Positions 8,700-17,954 of a DNA stretch of 64,000 nucleotides are shown one piece after another. Every line of letters starts with the position of its first letter. Position 1 is the stretch's first letter. Origin of the DNA: Streptomyces umbrinus (GTDB lineage: Bacteria > Actinomycetota > Actinomycetes > Streptomycetales > Streptomycetaceae). The position numbers and the translations under genes are program-made. The DNA is taken from contig NZ_JAUSZI010000002.1 of assembly GCF_030817415.1 (NCBI RefSeq), positions 10,577,501 to 10,641,500 of the forward strand, in the 5' to 3' direction. Below the pieces are notes generated by a model. The model was not told where the DNA came from. It saw only the letters and a list, made by a program, of their open reading frames with translations, and did not search any database.

Positions 8700-10055
8700 C
8701 TAGTTCGCCGCGTAGTTGCGCAGGAACAGCGCCTCCGCGACGGACAGCCGCTCCAGCTCCTCGGGTGACACGCTCTCGTTCACGGCGTGGATCTGCGCCT
8801 CCGGCTCGCTCAGCCCGATGAGCAGGATCTCCGCCTGCGGATACAGCGACGCGAGGGTGTTGCACAGCGGGATGGAGCCGCCCTGACCGGCGTACTGCAT
8901 CTCCGCCCCGTCGTACGCGACGCTCATCGCCTGCGCCATCGCCGCGTACGCCGGACTGGTCGTGTCGGCCCGGAACGGCTGGCCCTGGCCGATCTGTTCG
9001 AGCTGCACGCGCGCGCCCCACGGGGTGTGCGCCTCCAGGTGGGCCTGGAGCAGCTTGGTCGCCTCGACCGTGTCCACGCCCGGCGGCACCCGCAGGCTGA
9101 CCAGCGCGCGGGCGCCCGCCTGCACGGACGGGGTGGCGCCGACCACCGGCGGGCAGTCGATGCCCAGCACGGTCACGGCCGGTCGCGCCCAGATGCGGTC
9201 GGCGACCGTCCCCGAACCGATCAGCTCCACACCGTCGAGCACCTTCGCGTCCTTGCGGAACTGCGCCTCGTCGTACTGCAGGCCGTCCCAACGGGAGGTG
9301 CCCGTCAGCCCGTCGACCGTCGTCGAGCCGTCCTCGGCGCGCAGCGAGTCCAGTACGCGGATCAGCGCGCCCAGTGCGTCGGGGGCGGCGCCGCCGAACT
9401 GGCCGGAGTGCAGGTTGCCTTCGAGGGTGTCGACCCGGACGCGGACGAGCGTCATGCCGCGCAGCGCGGTCGTCACCGTGGGGACGCCGACCCGGAAGTT
9501 GCCCGCGTCGCCGATGATGATCGTGTCGGCGGCCAGCAGCTCGGGATGCTCCTCGGCGTACCGCTCAAGGCCGCCCGTGCCCTGCTCCTCGGAACCCTCC
9601 GCGATCACCTTGACGTTGACCGGGACCCCGCCGTTGGCCTTGAGCGCGCGCAGCGCCAGCAGGTGCATGACCAGGCCGCCCTTGCAGTCGGCGGACCCGC
9701 GCCCGTACCAGCGGCCGTCCCGCTCCGTCAGCTCGAACGGCGGGGTCGCCCAGCCGGTCTCGTCGAGCGGCGGCTGCACGTCGTAGTGCGCGTACAGGAG
9801 GACGGTCTTCGCGCCCTCGGGGCCAGGCAGGCTGCCGTACACCGACTGTGTGCCGTCGGGGGTGTCGAGCAGCGCGACGTCCTGGAAGCCCTCGGCGCGC
9901 AGTGCGTCGGCCACCCAGTTCGCGGCGCCCTCGCTCTCGCTCCTGGGGAACTGGTCGAAGTCCGCCACCGACTTGAAGGCCACCAGCTCGGTGAGCTCCG
10001 CCTTCGCCCGCGGCATCAACGAGGCGACGGTCTCGGCGACCGGATTCGACGACAT
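8700..10055 (-). CDS. M20-family metallopeptidase (dipeptidase)
   Basis: A 451-residue zinc aminoacyl-dipeptidase of the M20 family. Metal ligands and catalytic residues are visible in order: AHYDVQPP (His and Asp), GRGSADCKG (bridging Asp), EGSEEQGTGG (catalytic Glu-Glu), GDAGNF (Asp) and QIHAVNESV (His near the C-terminus). An inserted dimerisation domain lies in the middle (NLHSGQFGGAAPDA). The ATG at 10055 (MSSNPVAET) is chosen because GAGGAG lies 8-10 bases upstream and homology starts there; the open frame continues 68 codons upstream without similarity. The protein is cytoplasmic, with no signal peptide. It is divergent from the FAD reductase gene. Confidence 0.93.
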   Translation of the reverse strand: MSSNPVAETVASLMPRAKAELTELVAFKSVADFDQFPRSESEGAANWVADALRAEGFQDVALLDTPDGTQSVYGSLPGPEGAKTVLLYAHYDVQPPLDETGWATPPFELTERDGRWYGRGSADCKGGLVMHLLALRALKANGGVPVNVKVIAEGSEEQGTGGLERYAEEHPELLAADTIIIGDAGNFRVGVPTVTTALRGMTLVRVRVDTLEGNLHSGQFGGAAPDALGALIRVLDSLRAEDGSTTVDGLTGTSRWDGLQYDEAQFRKDAKVLDGVELIGSGTVADRIWARPAVTVLGIDCPPVVGATPSVQAGARALVSLRVPPGVDTVEATKLLQAHLEAHTPWGARVQLEQIGQGQPFRADTTSPAYAAMAQAMSVAYDGAEMQYAGQGGSIPLCNTLASLYPQAEILLIGLSEPEAQIHAVNESVSPEELERLSVAEALFLRNYAAN

Positions 10056-10228
10056 GGGCACGCTCCTCGTGGGTGCGACGTTATACGGATGGGTACGTCT
10101 GCGATGCGCGCATACGGGTGTGCGCGCTGCATTCGCTGCAGATCCTCCCACAGCGGTCCTGGCCGGACGTCGCCGTAGGATGCGTGGAGTAGGTGCGGCA
10201 GGCGGCTGGATCGGAGCAGCAGACCATC

Positions 10229-11431
10229 GTGAGCAGCGAGAACTCTTCGGACGACGCACAGCGGGTGTGGGACGTCGTCGTGGTCGGCGCGGGGCCTGCG
10301 GGCGCCTCGGCCGCCTATGCGGCAGCGGTCGCGGGGCGCAGCGTCCTGTTGCTGGAGAAAGCGGAGCTCCCCCGTTACAAGACGTGCGGCGGCGGCATCA
10401 TCGGACCGACCCGTGACGCGTTGCCGCCCGGCTTCGAGCTGCCGTTCCAGGACCGGGTGCACGCGGTCACGTTCTCGCTCGACGGCAGGTTCACGCGCAC
10501 CCGCCGCTCCAAGCAGATGCTCTTCGGGCTCATCAACCGGCCCGAGTTCGACCAGCAGCTCGTCGAGCATGCCCAGAAGGCGGGCGCCGAACTGCGTACG
10601 GGCGTCACGGTCTCGCGGGTGGAGCAGCACGGCTCGGCCGTCCCCGACCGGCGCACGGTGGCCGTCGTCCTCCAGGACGGCGAGACGGTGCTGGCCAGGG
10701 CCGTGGTCGGCGCGGACGGCAGCGCCAGCCGCATAGGGGCACACGTCGGGGTGAAGCTCGACCAGGTCGACCTCGGCCTGGAGGCGGAGATCCCGGTGCC
10801 GGAGACGGTCGCGGAGGACTGGAAGGGACGGGTCCTCATCGACTGGGGCCCCCTTCCCGGCAGTTACGGATGGGTGTTCCCCAAGGGCGACACACTCACC
10901 GTCGGAGTGATCTCGGCGCGGGGCGAAGGCGCCGCCACCAAGCGGTACTTGGAGGACTTCATCGCCCGGCTCGGCCTCGCCGGTTTCGAGCCGAGCATCT
11001 CGTCCGGGCATCTGACGCGCTGCCGTGCCGACGACTCGCCGCTGTCGCGGGGGCGGGTGCTGGTGTGCGGGGACGCGGCGGGGCTCCTGGAACCCTGGAC
11101 CCGCGAGGGCATCTCCTTCGCGCTGCGCTCGGGGCGGCTCGCGGGGGAGTGGGCGGTGCGGATCGCGGAGGCGCACGACGCCGTGGACACGCGACGGCAG
11201 GCGCTGAACTACGCCTTCGCGATCAAGGCGGGACTGGGCGTCGAGATGAGCGTCGGCAAGAGCATGCTCACGATCTTCCAGCGGCGGCCCGGCATGTTCC
11301 ACGCCGCGCTCACCGGTTTCCGGCCCGCCTGGAAGGCGTTCGCGGGCATCACCCGCGGATCCACCTCGCTGGGCGAGCTCGTACGTTCGCATCCGATGGC
11401 GGGGCGCGCCCTGACCGCGCTCGACCGGTGA
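10229..11431 (+). CDS. Geranylgeranyl-reductase-family FAD-dependent oxidoreductase
   Basis: A 400-residue flavoprotein. The Rossmann dinucleotide motif DVVVVGAGPAGASAA is at about residues 15-29, followed by CGGGIIGPT, which is typical of the geranylgeranyl reductase/digeranylglycerophospholipid reductase family. A second FAD motif, VLVCGDAAGLLEPWTREGI, lies near residue 275. The family reduces isoprenoid double bonds or hydroxylates aromatics; the substrate here is unknown. In Streptomyces this family member usually sits outside gene clusters and is often linked to menaquinone or carotenoid metabolism. The start is a GTG at 10229; the upstream in-frame codons lie in the divergent promoter. 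The end is 9 bp from the convergent nitroreductase gene, leaving no room for a terminator. Confidence 0.9.
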   Translation: MSSENSSDDAQRVWDVVVVGAGPAGASAAYAAAVAGRSVLLLEKAELPRYKTCGGGIIGPTRDALPPGFELPFQDRVHAVTFSLDGRFTRTRRSKQMLFGLINRPEFDQQLVEHAQKAGAELRTGVTVSRVEQHGSAVPDRRTVAVVLQDGETVLARAVVGADGSASRIGAHVGVKLDQVDLGLEAEIPVPETVAEDWKGRVLIDWGPLPGSYGWVFPKGDTLTVGVISARGEGAATKRYLEDFIARLGLAGFEPSISSGHLTRCRADDSPLSRGRVLVCGDAAGLLEPWTREGISFALRSGRLAGEWAVRIAEAHDAVDTRRQALNYAFAIKAGLGVEMSVGKSMLTIFQRRPGMFHAALTGFRPAWKAFAGITRGSTSLGELVRSHPMAGRALTALDR

Positions 11432-11440
11432 CCTGAGGGC

Positions 11441-11896
11441 TCAGCTCTTGACGGTGATCCGGAAGACCGGGTGGTCGGGGGCGATGCGCCGCAGCTCCTC
11501 GTTGGACGAGTCGGGGCCGACGCCGTTGAAGAACACGCCGACCTCGGCCTTCCACCGCTTGAGGTAGGCGCGCAGCAGCGGGACCTTGTCGTCGTCGGCG
11601 ACCTCCACGGCGGTGAACACGTCCACCTTCTTGCCGAGGTGCAGCTCGCCGCCGCCCGCGACCCGCATGTTGTGCGTCCACTGGACGTGGCCGCGCGGGG
11701 CGACGAGGTACTGCGTGCCGTCCACGGTCAGCAGGTTGACGGGGGTGGTGCGCCACTCGCCGCTCTTGCGGCCGCGGACGGCCAGGACCCGGGAGCCCCA
11801 GACGCTGAGGCCGCGGCGGGTCATCCAGGCGATGGTCCTGTTGAAGACCTTCACGGTGAACCAGCCGGGCTTCTTCACGTGCGTGGACGTGGTCAT
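11441..11896 (-). CDS. Deazaflavin (F420)-dependent nitroreductase-family protein
   Basis: A 151-residue split-barrel protein of the Ddn/nitroreductase-related family (DUF385). Typical features are the start TVKVFNRTIAWMTRRG, the strand VLAVRGRKSGEWRTTPVNLL (phosphate-binding GRKSG) and the segment GTQYLVAPRG. Relatives use F420H2 or FMN to reduce quinones or nitro compounds. The ATG at 11896 has an excellent Shine-Dalgarno (AGGAGG, 7 bp spacer). It is divergent from a TetR gene, and the intergenic repeats described separately make it a likely target of that TetR. Confidence 0.9.
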   Translation of the reverse strand: MTTSTHVKKPGWFTVKVFNRTIAWMTRRGLSVWGSRVLAVRGRKSGEWRTTPVNLLTVDGTQYLVAPRGHVQWTHNMRVAGGGELHLGKKVDVFTAVEVADDDKVPLLRAYLKRWKAEVGVFFNGVGPDSSNEELRRIAPDHPVFRITVKS

Positions 11897-11927
11897 GGTG
11901 ACTTCCTCCTGAAGCGGAAAGTGTGAG

Positions 11928-12052
11928 CACTGCTCTCGCTTGAGAGCAGTGTGCACGAGATCGGTGATCCAAAGCAAGAGCAGTGCTCTCGTAGTGGTTC
12001 ACTGCTCACGTTTGCGTGCACCGCTCTCGTTTGTGTGCACTGCTCTGGAAAT
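11928..12052. promoter_or_regulatory. Cluster of TetR-operator-like repeats (CACTGCTCTC)
   Basis: The gap between the divergent nitroreductase and TetR genes carries repeated CACTGCTCTC motifs. A perfect inverted repeat CACTGCTCTC/GAGAGCAGTG is at 11928-11937 and 11942-11951. A 13-bp palindrome AGAGCAGTGCTCT is at 11977-11989. Two further direct copies, GTGCACCGCTCTCGTTTG and GTGCACTGCTCT, are at about 12017-12052. This is the expected layout for an autoregulated TetR pair. Confidence 0.8.
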
Positions 12053-12069
12053 ATGGAACACTGGCGTGC

Positions 12070-12804
12070 ATGAGTACCGCCAAAGGAGCCCGCGCCCGAG
12101 CCCGGATCGAGGTCACCGCGGCCATCAAGGACGAGGCGCGCAGACAGCTCGCCGAGGACGGCGCGGCCAAGCTCTCCCTGCGGGCCGTGGCCCGCGAGCT
12201 CGGCATGGTCTCCTCCGCGCTGTACCGCTACTTCCCCAGCCGCGACGACCTGCTGACCGCGCTCATCATCGACGCCTACGACTCGCTCGGCGCCGCCGCC
12301 GAAACGGCGCACGCCGAGGTGGCCGACGCCGGACCGGTCCGCCGCTGGACCGCGGTGTGCGAGGCGGTGCGCGAGTGGGCTCTGGGGCACCCGCACGAGT
12401 ACGCGCTGATCTACGGATCGCCCGTGCCCGGGTACGTCGCACCCGCCACCACCGTGCCGGCGGCGTCCCGCGTCGGGCTGCTCCTCATCGGCATCCTCCG
12501 GGACGCGCAACAGGGCGCAGGCGTCGCCCTTCCTCCGCTGCCCGCCGAACTCGGGCCCGAGGCGCGGAGGTTGGCCGATGACCTGGCCCCCGACCTGCCG
12601 CCCGCGGTGGTCACCGCGCTCGTCGCGGCCTGGGCGCAGCTCTACGGACTCGTCGGCTTCGAGCTGTTCGGGCAGTTCAACCGAGTCGTGGAGGACCGCG
12701 AGCCGTTCTTCCGGCACGCCGTCGCCCAACTCGGTCATGGTGTGGGCCTCGTGTTCCCTCAGGACACCGGCACGGGCGGCCGGGGCAGCAGGGCGGGATC
12801 CTGA
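12070..12804 (+). CDS. TetR-family transcriptional regulator
   Basis: A 244-residue repressor. The N-terminal HTH is clear (LSLRAVARELGMVSSALYRY, about residues 38-57, then FPSRDDLLTALI). The C-terminal half resembles the TetR_C_13/WHG ligand domain. The ATG at 12070 (MSTAKGARARARIE) is chosen because the DNA-binding domain begins shortly after; the frame further upstream runs through the operator repeats. It is divergent from the nitroreductase, which it probably represses. Its last 46 bases overlap the 3' end of the convergent SARP gene. Confidence 0.93.
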   Translation: MSTAKGARARARIEVTAAIKDEARRQLAEDGAAKLSLRAVARELGMVSSALYRYFPSRDDLLTALIIDAYDSLGAAAETAHAEVADAGPVRRWTAVCEAVREWALGHPHEYALIYGSPVPGYVAPATTVPAASRVGLLLIGILRDAQQGAGVALPPLPAELGPEARRLADDLAPDLPPAVVTALVAAWAQLYGLVGFELFGQFNRVVEDREPFFRHAVAQLGHGVGLVFPQDTGTGGRGSRAGS

Positions 12805-13589
12805 CGGAGGATCCGCGCGTGCAGTGACCGGAGCGGCGGCCCCGGGTCCGCGCCCAGCGCCTCGGCGAGCCGCTGCCGTGCGGCCTCGTAGGCGGTCAGC
12901 GCGTCCGAGGAGCGGCCCGTCCGGTACAGCGCGAGCATCAGCAGCTCCACGAGCCGTTCCCGCAGCGGGTGAGCGGCTACGAGCCGGACCAGCTCATGGA
13001 CGTACTCGAAGGACCTGCCGAGTTCGATCTCGCCGGCCAGCCGGGCCTCCAGCACCGTGAGTCGCTTCTCGGCCCAGCGCAGCCGTTCCGCCGCCAGATA
13101 GGGCGCCTGCAGCCCCTCGGCGAACTCGCCGCGCCACAACTCCTCGGCGCGCTCGACCAGTTCGCCGGCTCGCCGCAGCTCACCCGCGTCGCGCGCCGCG
13201 AGTGCCTCGTCCACCCACCGCCGACGCTCGCGCAGGTCGTCGGCGTCCGCGCCGGTGAGCCGGTAGCCGCTGCCCGTCCACACCAACTCCGCGGCGCCGC
13301 CCAGGGCTCGGCGCAGCCCGGAGACGTACTTCTGCACGAGGTTGCGTACATGCAGGGGCGGGGCCCCTCCCCACACGGCCTCGACCAGGGCGTCGTACGA
13401 GATGGAGCGCCCCTCCTGGAGGAGCAGTACGGCGAGTACGGCGCGCTGCTTCGGCGGGCCGAGCGGTATCTCGACGCCGTCGCGCAATGCCCTGAGCGGG
13501 CCGAGCAGTTCGAAGCGCAGGCCGTCGGACGCCCCCTCGGCCTCGGCCGAACCGCTCTCGCGCAAGCCCCTCGGTGTCCCCTCACCCAT
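12759..13589 (-). CDS. SARP/AfsR-type regulator (BTAD domain, no ATPase)
   Basis: A 276-residue Streptomyces antibiotic regulatory protein. It has the OmpR-like winged helix (FELLGPLRALRDGVEIPLGP through VWGGAPPLHVRNLVQKYVSG) followed by the bacterial transcriptional activation domain (ALGADPGPPLRSLHARIL near the C-terminus). It lacks the NB-ARC and TPR parts of AfsR, so it is a small SARP. Such proteins activate secondary-metabolism genes through heptameric direct repeats. No biosynthetic genes adjoin it; the divergent neighbour is an MMPL exporter, which is a possible target. The ATG at 13589 (MGEGTPRG) is preferred over the next one upstream. Confidence 0.92.
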   Translation of the reverse strand: MGEGTPRGLRESGSAEAEGASDGLRFELLGPLRALRDGVEIPLGPPKQRAVLAVLLLQEGRSISYDALVEAVWGGAPPLHVRNLVQKYVSGLRRALGGAAELVWTGSGYRLTGADADDLRERRRWVDEALAARDAGELRRAGELVERAEELWRGEFAEGLQAPYLAAERLRWAEKRLTVLEARLAGEIELGRSFEYVHELVRLVAAHPLRERLVELLMLALYRTGRSSDALTAYEAARQRLAEALGADPGPPLRSLHARILRQDPALLPRPPVPVS

Positions 13590-13696
13590 GCGTCGAGAGT
13601 ATCCCGGCACCGGCGTTCCAGTGGATCTTCCAGCGGACGGTCAGCGGCGCCGACGACCGTGGCCGCGACGGATCCCCGGCGAAAGGCCACACCACG

Positions 13697-15913
13697 ATGC
13701 TCACCCGGCTCGGCCGCCTGGCGGTGCGGCGCAGCCGCGCCGTCCTCATCGGCGTACTCCTCACCTTCCTCGGCCTCGCCGCCTACGGGGCCGGCGCCCA
13801 GAACGACCTGGACCTCGCGCGCTGGAGCTCGCCCGGCACGGAGTCGGTGCGCGCGGGGGACGTACTGCGCGAGGAGTTCGGCACCGGTAATCCCAACCTG
13901 GCACTGCTCGTCACGGCACGCGACGGCGACGTGGACAGCGCCCGCACACGGGAGGCGGCCCGCGCGCTCGCCCAGGAGGTGGAGCGGCTGCCCCTGGTCA
14001 CCGACGTCACCTCGTACTGGGACGCCGACAGCCTCGCCCTGCGCGGCACCGACGGCCGTCGCGCGCTCGTCCTCGTCCGCCTCGAAGCAAGCGCCACGGA
14101 AGCACGCGAACAACTCGCCACACTCTCACCACGGTTGACGCGCACGACACCCGAGCTCACCGTCCAGGTGGGCGGCCAGGAGGAGATCTCGCGCCAGGTC
14201 GGCGAACAGGCCCGCACCGACTTCCTGCGCGCCGAACTCTTCGCACTGCCCGCCGTCCTGCTCCTCCTCGTCCTGGTCTACCGACGCACCACGGCAGCCC
14301 TGTTGACGGTCGCGGTCGGTCTGCTGTCCGTCCTCGGAACCCTCGCCGGGCTGCGCGCGATCGCGCAGTTCACCGAGGTGTCGACCTTCGCGGCGAACCT
14401 CGCCCTCGTCCTGGGCCTCGGACTCGGCGTCGACTACAGCCTGTTCGTCATCAGCCGGTACCGCGAGGAACGCGCGGCCGGGCGCCCGGGGCCCGACGCC
14501 GTCGTTCGGGCGACCGCGGTCGCCGGGCGCACGGTGGTGTTCAGCGGAGTGACGGTGGCGGTGTCGCTGAGCGCTCTGCTGGTGTTCCCGTTCTTCTTCC
14601 TCAGCTCGTTCGCGTACGCGGGTGTCCTCGTCGTGGTGACGGCGGTGGCCGGAGCGGTGGTCTTCCTGCCGGCTGCCCTGGCCCGCTGGGGCCACCGGGT
14701 CGAACGGCCCGCAGCCCGCACGTCGTCCGGCTTCTGGCACCGCACGGCACTGGCGGCCATGCGCCGCCCACTGCTCGCCGGCGCCGGAGTGCTCACCGTC
14801 CTGCTCCTCGCCGCCTCGCCCCTCCTCGGGCTGCGCTTCGGACTCCCCGACGAGCGGGCCCTCCCCGACGGGACCTCCTCGCGCACCACCTCCGAGATCG
14901 TGCACGAGGAGTTCCCCGCCGAGGCCACCGACACCATCCAGGTCGTCCTCACGAAACCGATCACGAAATCACTCACGGGTGCGCCCACCGAGGCGCCCAC
15001 GACCACGGCCGCCACGCGCGCCTACGCCACCGAACTCTCCTCGATCCAGGGCGTGTTCCAGGTCGACGCCCCCTCCGGCACCTACCGAGACGGGCAGCGG
15101 ACCGGAGCGCCGGGCCAGGACCGGCTGACGGCGCCCGACGGCCGCGTACGGCTGGCGCTGGTGCCCACTCAGGAGACGATGCGCGGAGACGTACCGGCGC
15201 TCGTCGAACGCGTCCGTGACGTCCCCGCACCCGCCGGCGTACTGGTCGGCGGCTACCCGGGCGAGACCACCGACTTCCGAGCCACGCTCCTCGACCGGCT
15301 GCCGCTCGCCGCCGGGCTCGTCCTCGGGGCGACGTACCTGATCCTCTTCCTGATGACCGGCAGCGTGCTGCTCCCCCTGAAGGCGACCGTCCTGAACCTG
15401 CTCAGCCTGTCCGTGATGTTCGGCTGCCTGGTGTGGGTCTTCCAGGACGGGAACCTCTCCGGAGTGCTCGGCTTCACGCCGACCGGTTCGATCGAGCCGA
15501 GCATCCCGGTGCTGATGTTCTGCGTGGCCTACGGCCTGTCCATGGACTACGAGGTGTTCCTGCTGTCCCGCATCAAGGAGGAACACGACCGCACCGGCGA
15601 CACCGGGCGCGCGGTCGCCGAGGGCATCCGGCGCAGCGCCCCGCTGATCACGGCGGCGGCCGGCATCCTCGCGCTGTCCTTCCTGTCGTACGCGACCGGA
15701 GGCGTCGTCTTCCTGAAGGAGCTCGGCATCGGCACGGCCCTGACGATCCTCGTCGACGCGACCCTCATCCGGGTGGTCCTGCTGCCGGTGACGATGCGGC
15801 TCGCGGGGCGCGCGAACTGGTGGGCGCCGAAGCCGCTGCGCCGCTTCCGGATCAAGGAGGCGCCCGAGCCCGAGCCCGAGCCGGAGCGGGTACTCCGCCG
15901 GGAGTACGTGTGA
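13697..15913 (+). CDS. MMPL-family RND transporter
   Basis: A 738-residue membrane exporter with the two-fold MMPL layout: one N-terminal helix (AVLIGVLLTFLGLAAYG), an extracellular domain, a block of five helices beginning at LFALPAVLLLLVLVY, then a repeat of the same after PLLAGAGVLTVLLLAA. The proton-relay type motifs GLGVDYSLFVISRYREE and GLSMDYEVFLLSRIKEEH, characteristic of MMPL/HpnN proteins, occur in the two halves. It exports lipids or amphiphilic metabolites by proton motive force. The ATG at 13697 (MLTRLGRL) is preceded by GAAAGG. It is divergent from the SARP gene. Confidence 0.92.
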   Translation: MLTRLGRLAVRRSRAVLIGVLLTFLGLAAYGAGAQNDLDLARWSSPGTESVRAGDVLREEFGTGNPNLALLVTARDGDVDSARTREAARALAQEVERLPLVTDVTSYWDADSLALRGTDGRRALVLVRLEASATEAREQLATLSPRLTRTTPELTVQVGGQEEISRQVGEQARTDFLRAELFALPAVLLLLVLVYRRTTAALLTVAVGLLSVLGTLAGLRAIAQFTEVSTFAANLALVLGLGLGVDYSLFVISRYREERAAGRPGPDAVVRATAVAGRTVVFSGVTVAVSLSALLVFPFFFLSSFAYAGVLVVVTAVAGAVVFLPAALARWGHRVERPAARTSSGFWHRTALAAMRRPLLAGAGVLTVLLLAASPLLGLRFGLPDERALPDGTSSRTTSEIVHEEFPAEATDTIQVVLTKPITKSLTGAPTEAPTTTAATRAYATELSSIQGVFQVDAPSGTYRDGQRTGAPGQDRLTAPDGRVRLALVPTQETMRGDVPALVERVRDVPAPAGVLVGGYPGETTDFRATLLDRLPLAAGLVLGATYLILFLMTGSVLLPLKATVLNLLSLSVMFGCLVWVFQDGNLSGVLGFTPTGSIEPSIPVLMFCVAYGLSMDYEVFLLSRIKEEHDRTGDTGRAVAEGIRRSAPLITAAAGILALSFLSYATGGVVFLKELGIGTALTILVDATLIRVVLLPVTMRLAGRANWWAPKPLRRFRIKEAPEPEPEPERVLRREYV

Positions 15914-15966
15914 TCACCACGCTCGGCTGACGCCTCCGGCGACCCGCGGCGTCTAGCGTGGCAGGC

Positions 15967-17292
15967 ATGGAAGAGCAGCGCACACGCCGGTGGGGTGGAC
16001 CCCCCTGGGCCGGGGGCGGCCCGCCGCGGGGCCGGTGGCACGGACCCCCGTGGTGGAACCGCCGCGACGAGGAGGAAGAGGGCGGCGGCCGTCCGCGTTG
16101 GCCGTGGCGTTCGACGCTGCTCCTCACCGTGTTCGTCCTCGTCGGCAGCAACTTCGCCGCGGAGCAACAGCCCGATCGGGAAGAGCTCGACGTCCTCGCG
16201 CGGATCCTCCTCTTCGGGGGCGCCGCTCTGCTTCTGTGGCGGCAGCGGTATCCCGTGGCCGTGGTGTTCGGCACCGCGGCCACGGCGCTCGTCTACTTCA
16301 GCGCCGGATATCCGTACGGGCCGATCTTCCTTACGGTGGCGCTCGCGTGCTTCAGCGCGATCGTCGCGGGGCAGCGCTGGGCGGCCTGGACCGCGCTCGG
16401 CACGCTGTGGGTGGTCCATCTCCTGGTGGGGCACTGGCTCTACCGGTGGCTGCCGCCGAAGGGCGACCCGGTCTCCTCGTGGGGCGAGGAGGTTGCCATC
16501 GCCGCCTGGATGATCGCCATCCTCGCGGTCTCCGAACTCGCCCGGGTACGCCGTGAGCAGTGGGACCGCGACCGGGCGGAGCGTCGGCAGGCGGCCAAGC
16601 GGCGCGCCGACGAGGAGCGGCTGCGGATCGCCCGGGAACTGCACGACGTCCTGGCGCACAGCATCTCCGTCATCAACGTCCAGGCGGGTGTCGGCCTCGC
16701 GCTGCTCGACTCCGACCCCGAACAGGCGCGCACCGCGCTCACCACCATCAAGGCCGCGAGCAAGGAGGCCCTGGGGGAGGTGCGCCAGGTCCTCGACACG
16801 CTCCGTACGTCCGGAGACGCGCCGCGCGCGCCCGCGCCCGGCCTCGACCGGCTCCCCGAACTCGTCGAGCAGGCCGCGGGTGCCGGACTGACCGTCGACG
16901 TCGAGAGCGGGGGCGACCGCAGGGCCCTGCCGCCGGGTGCCGACCTCGCCGCCTTCCGCGTCATCCAGGAGGCGCTGACCAACGTCGTACGGCACTCCGG
17001 ATCACGGCACGCCCGCGTGCGGGTCGACTACGCGCGCGACGCGTTGACGCTGCGTATCGACGACGACGGACCCGCGACGGGCGAGGACGCGGGCGGCAGC
17101 GGCAACGGGCTGGCCGGAATGCGGGAGCGGGCCGCGGCCCTGGGTGGCACGATCGAGGCCGGACCGCGCGAGGACGGAGGCTTCCGGGTGCTGGCCCTGC
17201 TGCCGCTCAAGAACTCGCGCGGGACGTCAGGGGCGTCGGCCGGGACGTCCGAGAGGTCCGAGGAATCCCTCAAGCTCAAGGAGGACCGGTGA
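15967..17292 (+). CDS. Two-component sensor histidine kinase (NarL/DesK type)
   Basis: A 441-residue membrane histidine kinase. A Pro/Gly/Trp-rich N-terminus is followed by about five hydrophobic helices (residues 45-190). The HisKA_3 dimerisation box with the phospho-acceptor is ARELHDVLAHSISVINVQAG, and the HATPase_c domain includes VIQEALTNVVRHS and GNGLAGMRERAAALGG. A TAGCGT hexamer (15953-15958) ends 8 bases before the ATG, so a leaderless transcript is possible. Its stop overlaps the start of the response regulator gene (GTGA), so the two are translationally coupled. The signal is unknown. Confidence 0.93.
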   Translation: MEEQRTRRWGGPPWAGGGPPRGRWHGPPWWNRRDEEEEGGGRPRWPWRSTLLLTVFVLVGSNFAAEQQPDREELDVLARILLFGGAALLLWRQRYPVAVVFGTAATALVYFSAGYPYGPIFLTVALACFSAIVAGQRWAAWTALGTLWVVHLLVGHWLYRWLPPKGDPVSSWGEEVAIAAWMIAILAVSELARVRREQWDRDRAERRQAAKRRADEERLRIARELHDVLAHSISVINVQAGVGLALLDSDPEQARTALTTIKAASKEALGEVRQVLDTLRTSGDAPRAPAPGLDRLPELVEQAAGAGLTVDVESGGDRRALPPGADLAAFRVIQEALTNVVRHSGSRHARVRVDYARDALTLRIDDDGPATGEDAGGSGNGLAGMRERAAALGGTIEAGPREDGGFRVLALLPLKNSRGTSGASAGTSERSEESLKLKEDR

Positions 17293-17954
17293 TCCGCGTA
17301 CTGCTCGCCGACGACCAGTCACTGGTCCGCGCAGGCTTCAAGGCACTCCTCGACGCACAGCCGGACATCGAGGTGGCCGGAGAGGCCGCCGACGGCGAGG
17401 AGGCGCTGCGCGCGGTGCGCGAACTGCGGCCGGACGTCGTCCTGATGGACATCCGCATGCCCCTGCTCGACGGCCTCGCCGCGACCCGCCGCATCACCGA
17501 CGACGACGGCCTGAACGACGTCAAGGTGGTCATGCTCACCACCTTCGAGCTGGACGAGTACGTCTTCGAGGCCATCCGCTCCGGAGCGTCCGGCTTCCTC
17601 GTCAAGGACACCGAACCGGAGGAACTCCTGCGCGCCGTGCGGGCGGTGGTCGAGGGTGACGCACTGCTGTCGCCGGGTGTGACCCGTCGGCTGATCGCAG
17701 AGTTCGCGGCGCGCTCCAAGGAGCCCGCGGCCGCCGGGGCGCTGGCCGAACTCACCGAGCGGGAGCGGGAGGTGATGGCGCTGGTCGGCATCGGACTGTC
17801 GAACGACGAGATCGCGCGCCGGCTGGTCGTCAGCCCGCTGACCGCGAAGACCCACGTCAGCCGGACCATGGTGAAGCTGGGCGCCCGCGACAGGGCCCAA
17901 CTGGTCGTGCTGGCCTATGAGTCGGGCCTGGTGCGGCCGGGCTGGTTGGGCTGA
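17289..17954 (+). CDS. NarL/LuxR-type response regulator
   Basis: A 221-residue partner of the upstream kinase. The receiver domain has the acidic pair LLADD at residues 6-9, the phospho-acceptor Asp54 in VLMDIRMP and the conserved Lys in GFLVKD. The C-terminal LuxR HTH reads LTEREREVMALVGIGLSNDE and continues IARRLVVSPLTAKTHVSR. It starts with GTG overlapping the kinase stop codon. It probably activates transcription after phosphorylation; the neighbouring MMPL gene is a plausible target. The 3' end overlaps the convergent DUF6332-like gene by 40 bp. Confidence 0.94.
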   Translation: MIRVLLADDQSLVRAGFKALLDAQPDIEVAGEAADGEEALRAVRELRPDVVLMDIRMPLLDGLAATRRITDDDGLNDVKVVMLTTFELDEYVFEAIRSGASGFLVKDTEPEELLRAVRAVVEGDALLSPGVTRRLIAEFAARSKEPAAAGALAELTEREREVMALVGIGLSNDEIARRLVVSPLTAKTHVSRTMVKLGARDRAQLVVLAYESGLVRPGWLG

